Positions 23,745-35,403 of a stretch of DNA of 64,000 bases are shown piece after piece. The notes beneath the pieces were generated by a model. It saw nothing but the letters and a program-made list of their open reading frames with translations. It was not told the origin of the DNA and did no database searches. The position numbers and the translations under genes are program-made. The stretch's first letter is position 1. The number at the start of each line of letters is the position of its first letter. The stretch is from Sinohyriopsis cumingii (taxonomy: Eukaryota > Mollusca > Bivalvia > Unionida > Unionidae), in the NCBI GenBank assembly GCA_028554795.2, contig CM068835.1, positions 63,431,798 through 63,495,797 of the forward strand. The letters are read 5' to 3'.

Positions 23745-24700
23745 TTTGTACAATTCAGCAAATAATTTATTTCCATAGAATACAAAGATAAAAGATAAAA
23801 AGAGCTTATAGTTTTGTCAGCTAAATCTCAAATTGTCTTTGAAGTTGTATCACAAGTCCAGGTATGTGAAGTTCCAATTGAATTCCGTCGGTGTTCCAAC
23901 TAAATTTCAATATTGAATGTGTTGATGGGCTTGTGGTCTCGAATGATCTACCGTGCCAGTTACCTGGACTAAACAGTCTTGTGATGTATCATAATAATAT
24001 AATCCAAAGTTTCGTTGCATTCACTATAATTCCAGGGGCCCCCGAGTAGCCAGGTGGTCTAAAGCGCTTTCCATTACGGATCACTGCCATCTCAATCTGT
24101 CTGCATGGGTTCGAGTCTTAGATTCGACCAATGTGGGTATGTGAGAAAGCTTGCCAGTAGCTTCTCGTGGGTCGGTGGTTCTTTCCGGGGTTTTCCCAAT
24201 TTCTTCCTCCACCTTTAATACTGGCCGCCATGTATAGCCTTTTGTGTGCTGAAAAATGGCGTTAAATCCCACAACAGTAACAATAACAATAACTATGACT
24301 CCAAAATAATTTGTATTTTAGTCCAAAACATTATTGAGCTCTTTTTAATTCTAATGAATAATAATTTGAATAAATATATCCATCCCAGTTAAAAACTGAA
24401 GACAACATTATGACTGAATCAACTTCAGATGTTAAGGCAGGAATGAACAATTCTTCAAAAAACAATTTTATATACCCAACCACTTGACCATTTTCTGGAA
24501 AAATTCTGTCAACTTTATGGAAAATTTGTTTTCTGGAACTTTCCAATGTTTGAATCAAGGCTGTATCTTTAAGCCAATCTGAAGTAAATATATTTACAAT
24601 TAATAATGATCCATACATTTTATATATAATCATTTAGAAATATCAGATACGTATTATGCTGTTTACAAAATGAATGACACTGGATCAATAGAATATTAAC
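23745..24700 (+). repeat. dispersed repeat, copy 2 of 3, split by a SINE
   Basis: 23745-24034 matches copies at 18580 and 42370 (TTGTACAATTCAGCAAATAA, AATATTGAATGTGTTGATGG and GATGTATCATAATAATATAA blocks). After the SINE at 24035-24291, similarity to the 42.6-43.0 kb copy resumes (TTTAGTCCAAAACATTATTGAGC against TTTAGTCCAAGAAGTATTTATGAGC in pattern, then TAATAATGATC). The family is therefore at least about 650 bp long. Confidence 0.55.
24035..24291 (+). mobile_element. tRNA-derived SINE, full length
   Basis: The head holds an A-box-like TAGCCAGGTGGTCTAAAGCG and a B box GGGTTCGAGTCTTA, about 35 bp apart as in RNA polymerase III promoters. A central region (TCTTTCCGGGGTTTTCCC) follows, then a 3' end GGCGTTAAATCCCACAACAG and an (AACAAT)-like tail. 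A target-site duplication ACTATAATTCCA/ACTATGACTCCA (24023-24034 and 24292-24303, two mismatches in 12) brackets it, which fixes the ends. Confidence 0.82.
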
Positions 24701-27700
24701 TTGATTTTGGATCGAAGGTCAGTTACAAAATACAAAAATATATATGAAATAATCATTGAAAATCCAACTAGCAATACAAATTAAACTACATAACACTTAA
24801 CACACTTTTATTGAGTACAAAGTTTAAATGGCTCACAATAATGTTCATAGGCCTTGCTGCTTTGAGACAATATAAATGATAAATTGAACATGTTTTTGAT
24901 TATTTGCAATACATAAGAGGGTGTAAATGCAGCAACAGCAGGTATATAAGATATTTTTGTCTGTGTTTTAGTGTGTCTATGTGTATGGTATGCATATTTA
25001 TGACAAGAAATATCACTGCACTTATTACAATTATCAGAAATTTGTAACCAAATTAACTGAACTTCATAATAAAAATGTGAATTTAATTAGGGTTATATAT
25101 GTGTCTAGGTTTTCATTTTGAAGCGTTTAGCTGCTATGTAATGTGAATATCCCATTTTGTATTATTATTATTATAAGCCTGGTATACAGGTTATTCAATT
25201 AGCATGTGCAAATCTTCCTGTGACTGTCTTATTTGTTCCAATAAGATAGTAATGTAGTTAGATATCTTTTAATATCTTTGGTGTTTTGCTTGTTTAATAT
25301 GTTGTAAGTGTGACTGTTTTTCCTGCAAATGTTCACTAAAAGTTAACTTGTGACTCTGTGTATAGTAATAAGTCTAGCATGCTTGTTGGCATCATCTATG
25401 TAACACAGGAACCATGGGATCTAGTAAAAAAACAGTAGTAACACCTCTTAAATTACAAATAAATGAAGCATGTTAACGAACACAGCAAATAAAACTAAAA
25501 TTAAAATGTCGTTGAACAAAACAGTCATAGTAATTGCACAGCATAAAACACACAACCAAGAAAAAAACATTAATTTTAAACCAGCATTTAAATGATAGAA
25601 TTAGAGAAACAGAGAAGCACATCCAACAATATGCATTTCAAACCAAGCAAAACGGATTGCATAATAAAGTACCATTAAAATATAATTAAGACATTAAAAA
25701 ATGAAAGTTGTAAATTCATTGCTAAAATAAAACCGGCTAAAATTAGCAAAACATTAAAGTTAGATATGGCAAGAAAAAAACTAGACAGAAACCAAGAAAA
25801 CAATACAAAAAATAGCACAGCACAACACCTGCCCAAACTTCAAGACAGTAAATAACAAAACTACAAATAAATGTATAACATTGGTCAACCTCAGTCCACA
25901 AATAATGAAAAGAAAATAAAGAAACAAAGTTCAAAAGCTCTATCCAAAGTAAAATAACAAAAACCACAAATAACACATCATATAGAATGTCAATCAATTA
26001 ATAGGACATTTCAAAAGTGAAATACAACCATTCTACGCAGTTGTTTTGACCTGTATCTGTCTTGCTTATTCTGCTTCTGCATCGAGCTGTTGAAAGTAAT
26101 GACTTTCACATCTCTATCCTTTTCATTTTGCTTTTGGAAAATAATCTCTTTCAGCACTGGTGAATTTGACTCTAGATGGCGTTCCTTAATATGTATAATT
26201 TTCTCTATAGTACATCTTTCATGGAGTGTCACCATTTGCCATACATAAGCATTTTGTCTATTAGGCTTTCTAGGTTTCCATTCGGAGTCTTCAACTTGAA
26301 GATTTGCTTATGCTCTAAATGTGTGATTCTTATAACAAGGTTGCTGTCGTCAGAGAGGTCAGAAGACTTTCACCATTTTTATTATTTGGCTATATTCCAC
26401 GTGTGCCCAAAGCTGCTATGTCTGTGGGGGTTTGAACCTGTTCATGAGTTTAAATCGCCAACACTATATAGTAAGATATGCCCTGGTGTTGCTTTAACAG
26501 CAGAATGCATGTCATAGAAAGTGTTCCTTGTCAGAGTCTTCTGTTGGGTCTGTGCATCAGATGTTGGATATATTAGCAAGTTTTAAATTTAATCTGTCGG
26601 ACATAATTTGTTTATTGATTATGTTTTGATTGGTTTTAATTGTATAGGTGTGTTGTTCGTTTCATTAAGAATAGGTCTACGCCTTCTCAATGTTGGCCAT
26701 CTTGCCTGCCTGACCATCGACTTTTGGTTTATGTGGCCAGTGGTCTTTGCCATGATACTATTCATGTGCCTTTTGAGATGCAGTGTCACCTAAACTTCCA
26801 GTGTGCATTTCTTGAAAAACGTGCTAGCTACTTAGTTAAATATAAAGTCCTCACATCCTGTCAACCAACATGGATGGTAATTTTGGGTGGCATATGATCT
26901 GCTGTCCGGATGGAGGCTTTTTGTGCGTTCGGTCGCTACATTAAGAACAAAAATGAAATAAAACAGTTTCAGTTCCTGATGGAATATATAAACTTGAAAT
27001 TTTCTTGGGAGGTTTACTGCGACTATGTTTCATACAATGTTAATGAAAGTACCAAGCAATTAGAAAGACTACTATAAACCTACAAGCAATTAGAAAGACT
27101 ATTATAAACCTATCACATCTCAGCATTAATGATGAAGAAGGTCAATTGATATATGTTCAAATGTGACTGATGAAATAAGATTAAAAATGAATGAATTTTG
27201 AATTAAATGAAAACACCAAACAGCATAAACGTCAAAGGAATGTTTATGATAATGAAGTATGGTGATCTCTATAAACCCAAATACTAATGCAACAATCAAA
27301 TACAAATAATGTTAAATAAATGCAAACAAGAATGACCACTCTTTAGACTATTAATACTTAACATAGGCTGAATATTCATTGCTTATATGGTGTTAGTGTT
27401 CTTTCAGAGATGTAGTTACATATGACTGGTATACAAATGCATGCTACCAACAAGATTTTAATGTGAAGCAAGGCCTAGACTTTCCCATCAATATATGCAA
27501 AAATAATTATTATACTACGCCAACTCATAATGACGATGTCATATGCAACTCTTGTACATTATTCTCCCGCCATAATGGGAACATTTATTTACTTGCAATG
27601 TGCATATGGTTCATATAACCATAAGTTTAAGCATTTTTCAAAATTCAAATTCATAATTCAATATTCGAAATTCACAGGTAAAAATTCACGTTCTTGAACG

Positions 27701-27744
27701 AAATGATCAGGTGACTGGTTAACTGTCTTTATTATCAACATGCT

Positions 27745-27975
27745 ATGTTTTCAAGCATATTGTATTGCTATGAAGTCTGTTGCTCTGTTGCAAACAATGT
27801 TTATATGTTTCCAGTAAAAATGTTGTGTTTTGTCAACTATGAGGCCCTTTTGCAAACTATCCTGCTATGCTGTCAACTGTCAGCTATGTTGTCATCTATT
27901 TTGACAACCATACTGACATCTATGTTGTCAAACATATTGTGACTCAGTTGCCAACTGCGTTGTCAGCTATAAATA
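27745..27975 (+). repeat. degenerate minisatellite built on TATGTTGTCAACT
   Basis: Strings like TGTTGTGTTTTGTCAACTATG, GCTATGCTGTCAACTGTCAGC, GCTATGTTGTCATCTAT, TCTATGTTGTCAAACATA and GCGTTGTCAGCTAT recur with about 20-25 bp spacing. Confidence 0.6.
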
Positions 27976-28569
27976 AACCTAACTGGCTTGTGTACTTTAC
28001 AGAATAACAGTCAATATTGGATTATGAAACTACTGATGACATGTACTGATTTGATCAATCATAAATTATAAAATAAATGCCTACTTATCATTATCGCAAA
28101 ATGCCCTTTGATTATCCACTACTATCAACTCTATGATTCAGTACAAATATATTACGCAGCAAACTGACTAAAATGCTTCATATCTCCAATACGGTATAAT
28201 TTACCGAGAGTCTAACTATCAAAATTAAAAGCTGAAATGGTAAATTCAAGTGAAATTTTTGGCACATTAAAACAATTAGAAACGTAATTTAATATTACTC
28301 CAAAGTAAAACTTGTGATTACCCCTTTAGCTGTTAAATAGCCACTGCATGAAAAGATCTCGGAATCAATGTGCCAGTTTATAGAATAAATATCTTAAAAA
28401 TATCATAATTAATTTCACGACCAATGGTTAAAGTACCCCTGCAAATAATGAAATATGGGTATCACAGTGAGTACAACCTACAGCGAGATGTAACTCTTGC
28501 TAAATATTTTTTAGTCAAGGTAAATATGTGACCACACAAGGTAATGCTGTATTTGTCCATAAAATAAAA

Positions 28570-28719
<150 letters not shown>

Positions 28720-29730
28720 GTTGTAGTGCAACATCAGTTTATTATATTTTACTGTTATTTTCCAACATCAGCTCATCTTTTGATACTCATGATGGAACAT
28801 AAATATTTCAATCTTCAAAAATGTATCGATAATCAAATAACTTAACGTGTACGTAGTTGTTTCATTTGTACTGGCTGCAAGTGTTTATGTCAATTATAAA
28901 TATATTTTCAAGTCTCTAAACAAATATCGATAGCACACAAACGTGAAAACATAAGCAAGATGTAATAACATCATAAAGACAAGATAAACAAAACTAAGAA
29001 GCAAAAGTATAAAAGTGGTTAAACGTCTTAATTCATCACATACGTTCATTACACACGCTACAAAGTATTAAACCAGTGCGATTGCTTTAGTTGGCAATAC
29101 CTGGGTGGGGCCCAATGTGCTGATAGTTTTCAATATCATTCTATGTGAATGCTTAATGGGTTGCTTATAAATCAATTATAAATTCCTTGGGGGAGAATCC
29201 TGACAAATAAGAATTCTTACTGTGGCGAGGATATAATGAAGTTGAATATGTGCAACATTTTCATGAAGTTCAAACATTTGTGATTGTCTGCTAGAGAGTG
29301 AGTGAATTAAGACAATGCACCACATAAATATAACAAACACCACTAAAGTACCAACTTTGTAAAAAAGAACAAAAACCAGCCACAAATATAGTCTCAGTAT
29401 CTAGATATTTTTCTTTTAGCCGCAGTGCCACAATAAAATCTCCCTTTTTAAAACATCTTCCCAGAAGGGAGTTTAATTGTTTGGCTAAGCAGTGAAGTGT
29501 GATTGGTAACTAAAGAAAATATGTTTGGAATATGGATCCATTTCTGCTCGTATTAATTACTCTTCGTAGCAAGTAAATTTAAGTGATTTTAAAACCTCAT
29601 TGAGATCAACCATTTGTAATTCATTTCCTGTTATACAATTTACTACATCCTATGTTTTATTCTATCTAATTCACCATTCCATAGTAATTTGTATGTAATT
29701 ATATTAATTCTCCTTATCACGTCTACTGTG

Positions 29731-29827
29731 TGTAACGTCTTTCTATGACAAATTCAGTACAGAAGACTGGTCTGTGCTCAACACGTTTAATCACTCGACT
29801 CTAGCACATGTTGCACATTCGTTGTTC
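29731..29827 (-). repeat. inverted LTR piece at the left edge of the Gypsy fossil
   Basis: Reverse complement of 32435-32531, about 95 per cent identical by eye, beginning TGTAACGTCTTTCTATGAC. It is the 3' half of the LTR, with its terminal bases facing outwards. Confidence 0.85.
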
Positions 29828-29859
29828 ATGACAAATGCCTTCATGAAATTAGAGAGATA

Positions 29860-30228
29860 TTGACATCACCACCAGTGCTAAGGTACTTTTACCATGAGAA
29901 GGACACTATTCTTCAATGTGATGCATCGGAAACGGGGCAAGGGGCTTGTTTGCTGCAAGAGGTACACCCAGTTGTTTATGCCTCACGTGCACTCATAGTG
30001 ACTGAGGTAAATTATACAGAAATCGAGAAAGAGCTACTAGCAATAGATTTTGGAACGGAAAGGTTTGAGAACTATGTCTACAAGAGACGAGTAGTCATAG
30101 AAGGTGACCACAAACCACTTGAAAACATCTGCAAGAAAACTTTAGTTAGTGCACCAAAGCGGCTGCAAAGAATGCTGTTAAAACTGCAGAAATTCGACTT
30201 TATGGTAGTCTACAAGCAAAGTACATGA
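29860..30228 (+). pseudogene. RNase H domain of the Gypsy fossil
   Basis: Contains the start of a Ty3/Gypsy RNase H (VLRYFYHEKDTILQCDASET), the PVVYASRAL and EIEKELLAI blocks, and the GDHKPLENI and LQRMLLKLQKFDF blocks, in family order. It joins integrase-linker remains downstream. Part of a dead element. Confidence 0.85.
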
Positions 30229-30539
30229 CTGATACACTGAGTCGTGCATATTTGCCATGTTCCAAGAAAGTATGGGATAGCGACAGTGTTTGAGGTTGAT
30301 ACCTGCTCATTCACAGAGAAAGCAGTAGAAAGTGTGAGCATGGTTGAGTATCTACCAGTTTCTATTGAACGCATCACTGAGATTCAGAGAGAAACTGAAA
30401 CAGATTTTCAGTTAAGACAGTTAGAAAAGGTCATTCAGAGGGGATGGCTAGAAGAAAAAAGGTGCTTCCACAAGAACTGCAGTAATACGCTCCATTCCGA
30501 GAGGAACTGACATTACAGAATGGCCTGATTTTCAAAAGT

Positions 30540-31270
30540 GACCGTGTAGTGATCCCGGCCATACTGAAAGGTTCGATAATGGAAAGGCTGCACTCCAGTC
30601 ATATAAGAATACAAGGCTGTCTGCGAAGAGCCAGAGAGTCTGTATATTGGCCAAACACGAATCGCGAAATAGAAAACTATATTGCGAAGTGTGAAACATG
30701 CAATGCATATTCTTCTCAGCAGCAGAAGTGATGTGATGTTATGTGATTTTTATTTTTAGCGTAGCTTTAACAATTTTTCAGTCATATCGCTACGATGTCT
30801 GCAATGTGGCAGTTTATAGTGATGTCTAGCACTGGGGCATCATGCCGCAGACATGTAACATGATGTCCCACCCAGTCACATTATACTGACACCAGGCCGA
30901 CCAGTCCTAGCACTAACCTCTTAATGCTGAACGCCAGGCGAGGCAGCTCTCAGCAGCAGAAGGAAACACTCATAAGTCACGATGTGCCTCCAATGCCATG
31001 GGAAAATATAGGTGTAGACCTATGTAAATTTGACCACAAAGCATATCTGGTCACGGTAGACTATTATTCAAATTTTGTTGAAGTCGATAAACTATATAAT
31101 AAGACTGCCAAAGAAGTCATCATAAATGTGAAAGCTCACATGGTCAGGTATGGAATACCAGACGAACTTGTATTAGACAATGGACCACCATTCTCAGGAA
31201 AAGATTTTTCAGAATTTGCACGTACTTACAAGTTCAAACACAAAACTAGCTCACCAGGATACCCTTAATC
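30540..31270 (+). pseudogene. integrase region of the Gypsy fossil, interrupted by a SINE
   Basis: An H-H-C-C-type zinc-binding region (CLRRARESVYWP ... CETCNAY) precedes an rve-type core (WENIGVDL, VDYYSNFVEV, LVLDNGPPFSG). A SINE at 30729-30947 sits between them with its target-site duplication. Fossil. Confidence 0.82.
30729..30947 (-). mobile_element. 5'-truncated tRNA-derived SINE (same family as 47439-47763), inside the Gypsy integrase
   Basis: The reverse complement matches the body and 3' end of the SINE at 47439-47763, including GACTGGGTGGGACATC, TGCGGCATGATGCCCCAGTG and GACTGAAAAATTGTTAAAGC. The tRNA-like head is absent. A perfect 15-bp target-site duplication TCTCAGCAGCAGAAG flanks it (30714-30728 and 30948-30962). 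Confidence 0.9.
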
Positions 31271-32013
31271 AAAGGGAGAGTGGAGAACGCGGTGAAAACA
31301 GCGAAGAGATTAATGAGGAAAGCAGTACAGTCTTGATTAGATCCCTACCTCACGCTACTGGATTTCCGGAACATACCATCGGAATGATTGCATTCGTCAC
31401 CAGCACAACGCATTTTCAACAGGCTTACAAGAACTTTACTGCTAATGTCAAAAAGACTCCTAATGCCAAGGACAGAGTCACAAAAATGTACCAGATCTAA
31501 GTTGCTGGTAAACAAACAGAAACAAGAAAATACTACTATAGGAGTGCAAAGGAGTTGCAACCATTACACACTGGAGATGCTGTTAGGGTCAAACCCACTG
31601 ACAAACATGGTGCATGGCGCAAGGCATACGTAGAGGGGAAAGTTGACATTTGCTCTTACACGATTCGGACAGAAGATGGTAGTGTGTATCGCAGGGACAG
31701 AAAGCATACGTGAGCTACAAATGAAAATTTCATAGACCCTGATATTCAGGATCTACACCCAACACCCGCGGAATTTCAAACACCAGAAAGATTCATGCCA
31801 TCTGAAACATGCAAAACAGAAACATAAATGCATGCACCACAAGAAACTGAAAACACCAATAGTGGTGCTAAGATTACATTTCGGAACAAGTCCAGACCAA
31901 AGAGGAGCGGACAGCACCAGTTGAATAATAATGGTGGATCTCCAAACAACTATCAGACATTTAGAGGGAGAAGTGTTAAGAAACCTATGTATGTGACAGA
32001 CTATATCTCCTAA
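31271..32013 (+). pseudogene. C-terminal integrase/pol tail of the Gypsy fossil
   Basis: Degenerate remains of the integrase C-terminus continue to KKPMYVTDYIS and a stop near 32012, the usual polar, Lys/Arg-rich pol tail. Broken. Confidence 0.6.
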
Positions 32014-32338
32014 ATGTGAATGTATGTTAATTCCTAGGACAGTGATGCATAGCTGAAAGTAAGAGTGGATAGAAAATTGAGTTAAGACAGACATAACTTT
32101 AAATAATTCATTTCAGTAAATCGTTTGCTAGTGATACCTAGGAAAGCTGACCGTTTCGATATTAAAGAATAATTTTGTTTGTCTAATTTTTGATTCTGCA
32201 TGCATAAAGGTGAGAATTCTAGTCAGATTTTATTGCTAGTAAATGTAGGACTCCTGCCGACAGTATAAAAAAAGGAATTGTATATTAACATTATATGCCA
32301 GCAAACAAGTTAATGAAAAAAATATATTTTAAGAAAGA

Positions 32339-32531
32339 TGTAACGTAATGCATATGTAGATGTAATAGTCCAGTTCACAGTAAGGTTGTACAAGTTATTT
32401 CCCTTATTACTGTTGTAAGCTCTTTTCAAAAAAAGAACAACGAATGTGCAACATGTGCTAGAGTGGAGTGATTAAACCTGTTGAGCAGAGCCCAGTCTTC
32501 TGTATTGAATTTGTCATAGAAAGACGTTACA
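32339..32531 (+). repeat. right LTR of the Gypsy fossil, 193 bp
   Basis: It begins TGTAACG and ends CGTTACA (TG...CA with 7-bp terminal inversion). A purine-rich AAGAAAGA immediately upstream is a possible polypurine tract. The 3' half is matched by the inverted piece at 29731-29827. Confidence 0.75.
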
Positions 32532-34935
32532 GTGGGCATTAAGTGAATGAATAAACAGATGATGCAAATGATAAGCCGGGGAAGAGGTAACTACAGCATT
32601 AATTTGGCGTTTTTTACACTTAAGTAAGTCATCTCATTCTATTGCTTTTGGCTTTTGTTCTATTGCTTGACATTGGTTGTTAAAACTACTTTTATTTGTT
32701 TTAATTTTTTTTCTTTAAATGACCTTTTCATCTTATTTTAATTTATGTATGTAGAGTATGCATTTTGTACCTACATTATTGCTCCAGTGTTCATTGCCTT
32801 TTGTCTCCTTTTGTTTTTGATTTTGGTTGTGTTCTCTGTGTTTTTTAAAATAAAATACTTTCTTGATTGAAAAGTGAACATAATCTTCTGTTTTGTATAT
32901 CTTCAGTTAAAGATAAGTAAATCTAAAGAAATATAAATATCAAACAGCTGTAGGACTATGTACTACTAATTATATCGACTACAACCACAACGAAAGGGAA
33001 ATAACTGCTTAGGAAATAAGAAAATAATTAAGAGATAGAGGCCGAGAGACTCAGAAACACTAGCCAGGTGAGTTGAATTTTATAATGAATAGCATTTTTT
33101 GACAATTCTGTATAATTTACATTATGATTATCGTAATTTAAAGACAAACCCTTTGTATGTAAAATTTAGGTAAGTAGTTTAAAGTAGTCATAAATCATAT
33201 ACGAAATTATGTTTGTACTACATAGAAATTAAAGAAGAAAACAATTGAATTGATCTGAACTGTAGCCCACTGGTATCAGACTAATGTAATATGAATTGGT
33301 TATAATCTAATCATGTGTAGTACTCTTCTAGATTTTATGTTCTCTTTCTTACATGTTTTTCTAATGTCTACCTCTTGCTAATGTCATTTTGGTGTTAATC
33401 GTATGAACTTTTTCAATATTGCAACATAAGATGGCTCATATAAACTCTGTATAGTTTTGAAATTGCCTGGGCCTAAATAATAATAAAAGCGGAAAAAGTG
33501 AGTACCAATATTGGAAAGAAAACAAATATAGCATTATATATCAGGGAGACATATTATATCACTGAACGCTTGGTGTCATATGTGAACACATAGTGTAGGG
33601 ATGAGGCATGTTTTTATTTAACAGAGTTGAAGCTGAAAAGTATAGATTTGAAATTCATAACTGAGGTTATTTATTTCTTCTAGATCATAGTATAGAAGAA
33701 ACTAGAGTTACTTTAATCACACTATATGTTGAAGCGAAACATACATGATCTTGGAAATTGTCGAATAATATTTGTTGGGGATTGGAATTTAGTTTTAAAC
33801 CATGCTCTATATTGGAACGAAATATATGTATATACACAATATAAATTGGTAATGTTGTGAATGTGATAGAAGTACATTTTATAGATTGTTTTGGAAATTT
33901 AAATTGGATAGAAAAAACAAAAACATTTGACAGATTTTGCAGAAACTGTGGTGTAAGCGTAGGGTTACAAACATGTAGAAGAATAAGGCCCGTATAACAA
34001 TCAAGATTAAATTATTAGTTCCTATCTGATAACCTTGTAAATTTCTTCTGTAACAGAAATGACTTTCCATTCTTGTAATATAGCCATGGAAAAAAACGAA
34101 GAAAGATTTTAGGCTACAAGAAATATGCTAAGAGTGATGGCTATCCCAGCAAACCTGAATGCTGTTGAAGAATGAAACCATTTGAAGAAACACCTACTAT
34201 AAAAAAATCCAGACTAAACAAACACAGGATTTCCCAAAAGTAATCAAAGACAGGATTTCCCAAGGTTACTCTGGGAAAGACAGCGGAGCGAAAACAGAGC
34301 AAGATGTGACAAGATCGATTGCTTGAGACAGCACGCTCAAAGTCAAATACTTTACTGGGCTAAATGCATTTAAAATGGCATGATAATTTATTTTTTGTAA
34401 TTCAACACGTATATATGTTACTTAGATAAAGTTATCTTGTGCAATGGTAAGATTGCTTACTTACCACTTTTGTTTTCCTTTTTTTTGTTCTGGCCAGATC
34501 TTAAGTTTACAACATACTTATTGAGACTGCTATGATACTTATCACACTAGAATTAAATACATTGCATTGCAGTAAAGTGCTGCTTTTATTTTGTATGTTC
34601 TCTTTGCATCTAATGCATAATTTCACTACCTCACATCAATATTAATTTCATCTACTTTAGCTTCATATGTAAAAATCATCTCCCACATATGGAATAATAC
34701 TCTATGGTCTGCTGGAAGTGTTGGACTTATAATCTTGATGACATGAATTAGTTTTTCCCAAAATTTTCGGATGATTTTCTTGAGTTTATAATTGAACTGA
34801 TAGTCTATTGTATTCTACCACCTACTTAAATACAAGCATACATGATTTTTCATCTGATTCGTTTTGTGTAAAAGATGTCTTGCTGCATACGGAGTTGCCT
34901 AAAAGGAAATGATTGAGCTATTTCAATATTTTCAG
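32532..34935 (+). other. intron, nothing recognised
   Basis: AT-rich with short frames only. The exon acceptor TATTTTCAG ends at 34935. Confidence 0.5.
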
Positions 34936-35040
34936 ATGATGATGAAAAAAGCTCTTACTTCCCTGACCAGAAAAGAAAGAGTGAAAATATCATTAACTGG
35001 AATAAAAGATTATTTTACTAATGAACGTTCTGTGTCGCAG
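34936..35040 (+). CDS. exon 4 of unknown host gene
   Basis: TATTTTCAG acceptor and TCGCAG|GTATGT donor enclose exactly 35 codons (phase 0 to 0): M-M-M-K-K-A-L-T-S-L-T-R-K-E-R-V-K-I-S-L, then T-G-I-K-D-Y-F-T-N-E-R-S-V-S-Q. It is basic and helical in character. Phase 0 agrees with the exits of exon 3 and entry of exon 5. A second frame is also open for most of the exon but ends at a TAA before the donor. Product not recognised. Confidence 0.58.
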
Positions 35041-35320
35041 GTATGTATACTTACTAAAATCCTGACTTATGATTCAGACTGACCCTAGTGTGTCTCTCTC
35101 AGCTGCACTGATGAAACACATTACCGTCCTATAGCACAAGTCTTTCACTCATAAAAACATATTTTAGAAAATCATATTTCAGTGATGGTGTATGCAATTT
35201 GCATCAGTGAGAATTGCATTAAGAAGCATACAGACCTATGAAGTCATTGCTAACAGTGATATTATATATGGATACATTTATGTATATATTTGTGTATATT
35301 TATACATTTATGTATGTATT

Positions 35321-35321
<1 letters not shown>

Positions 35322-35400
<79 letters not shown>
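35322..35400. repeat. (TA)n microsatellite
   Basis: About 38 TA units preceded by TGTATATTTG-like degenerate repeats from about 35265. Confidence 0.97.

Positions 35401-35403
<3 letters not shown>

Larger units (their letters stand above)
29731..32531 (+). mobile_element. Gypsy-type LTR retrotransposon fossil, 5' part missing, with an inverted LTR piece at the left
   Basis: The element holds only the RT/RNase H junction, RNase H, integrase and the right LTR. Gag, protease and the RT core are absent. The right LTR is 32339-32531. A 97-bp segment of the same LTR lies in reverse orientation at 29731-29827, at the left edge. The RNase H and integrase types, the short LTR and TGTAACG...CGTTACA ends suit a Mag-like Gypsy clade (family-level inference). 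It is broken by several reading-frame breaks and by a SINE insertion. The two LTR pieces differ at about 5 of 97 positions by eye, so it is moderately old. Confidence 0.82.

Noticed and set aside
24331-24633. 100-codon minus-strand ORF
   Set aside because: It lies within the dispersed repeat, and the corresponding frame is not kept in the 42.6 kb copy.
25743-25997. Hydrophobic minus-strand ORF (possible membrane protein)
   Set aside because: Composition follows the T-rich minus strand; no motif and no splice or start context.
34936-35040. Alternative frame of exon 4 (D-E-K-S-S-Y-F-P-D-Q-K-R-K-S)
   Set aside because: It needs phase 1 entry, which the upstream exon does not provide, and it meets a TAA before the strong donor.
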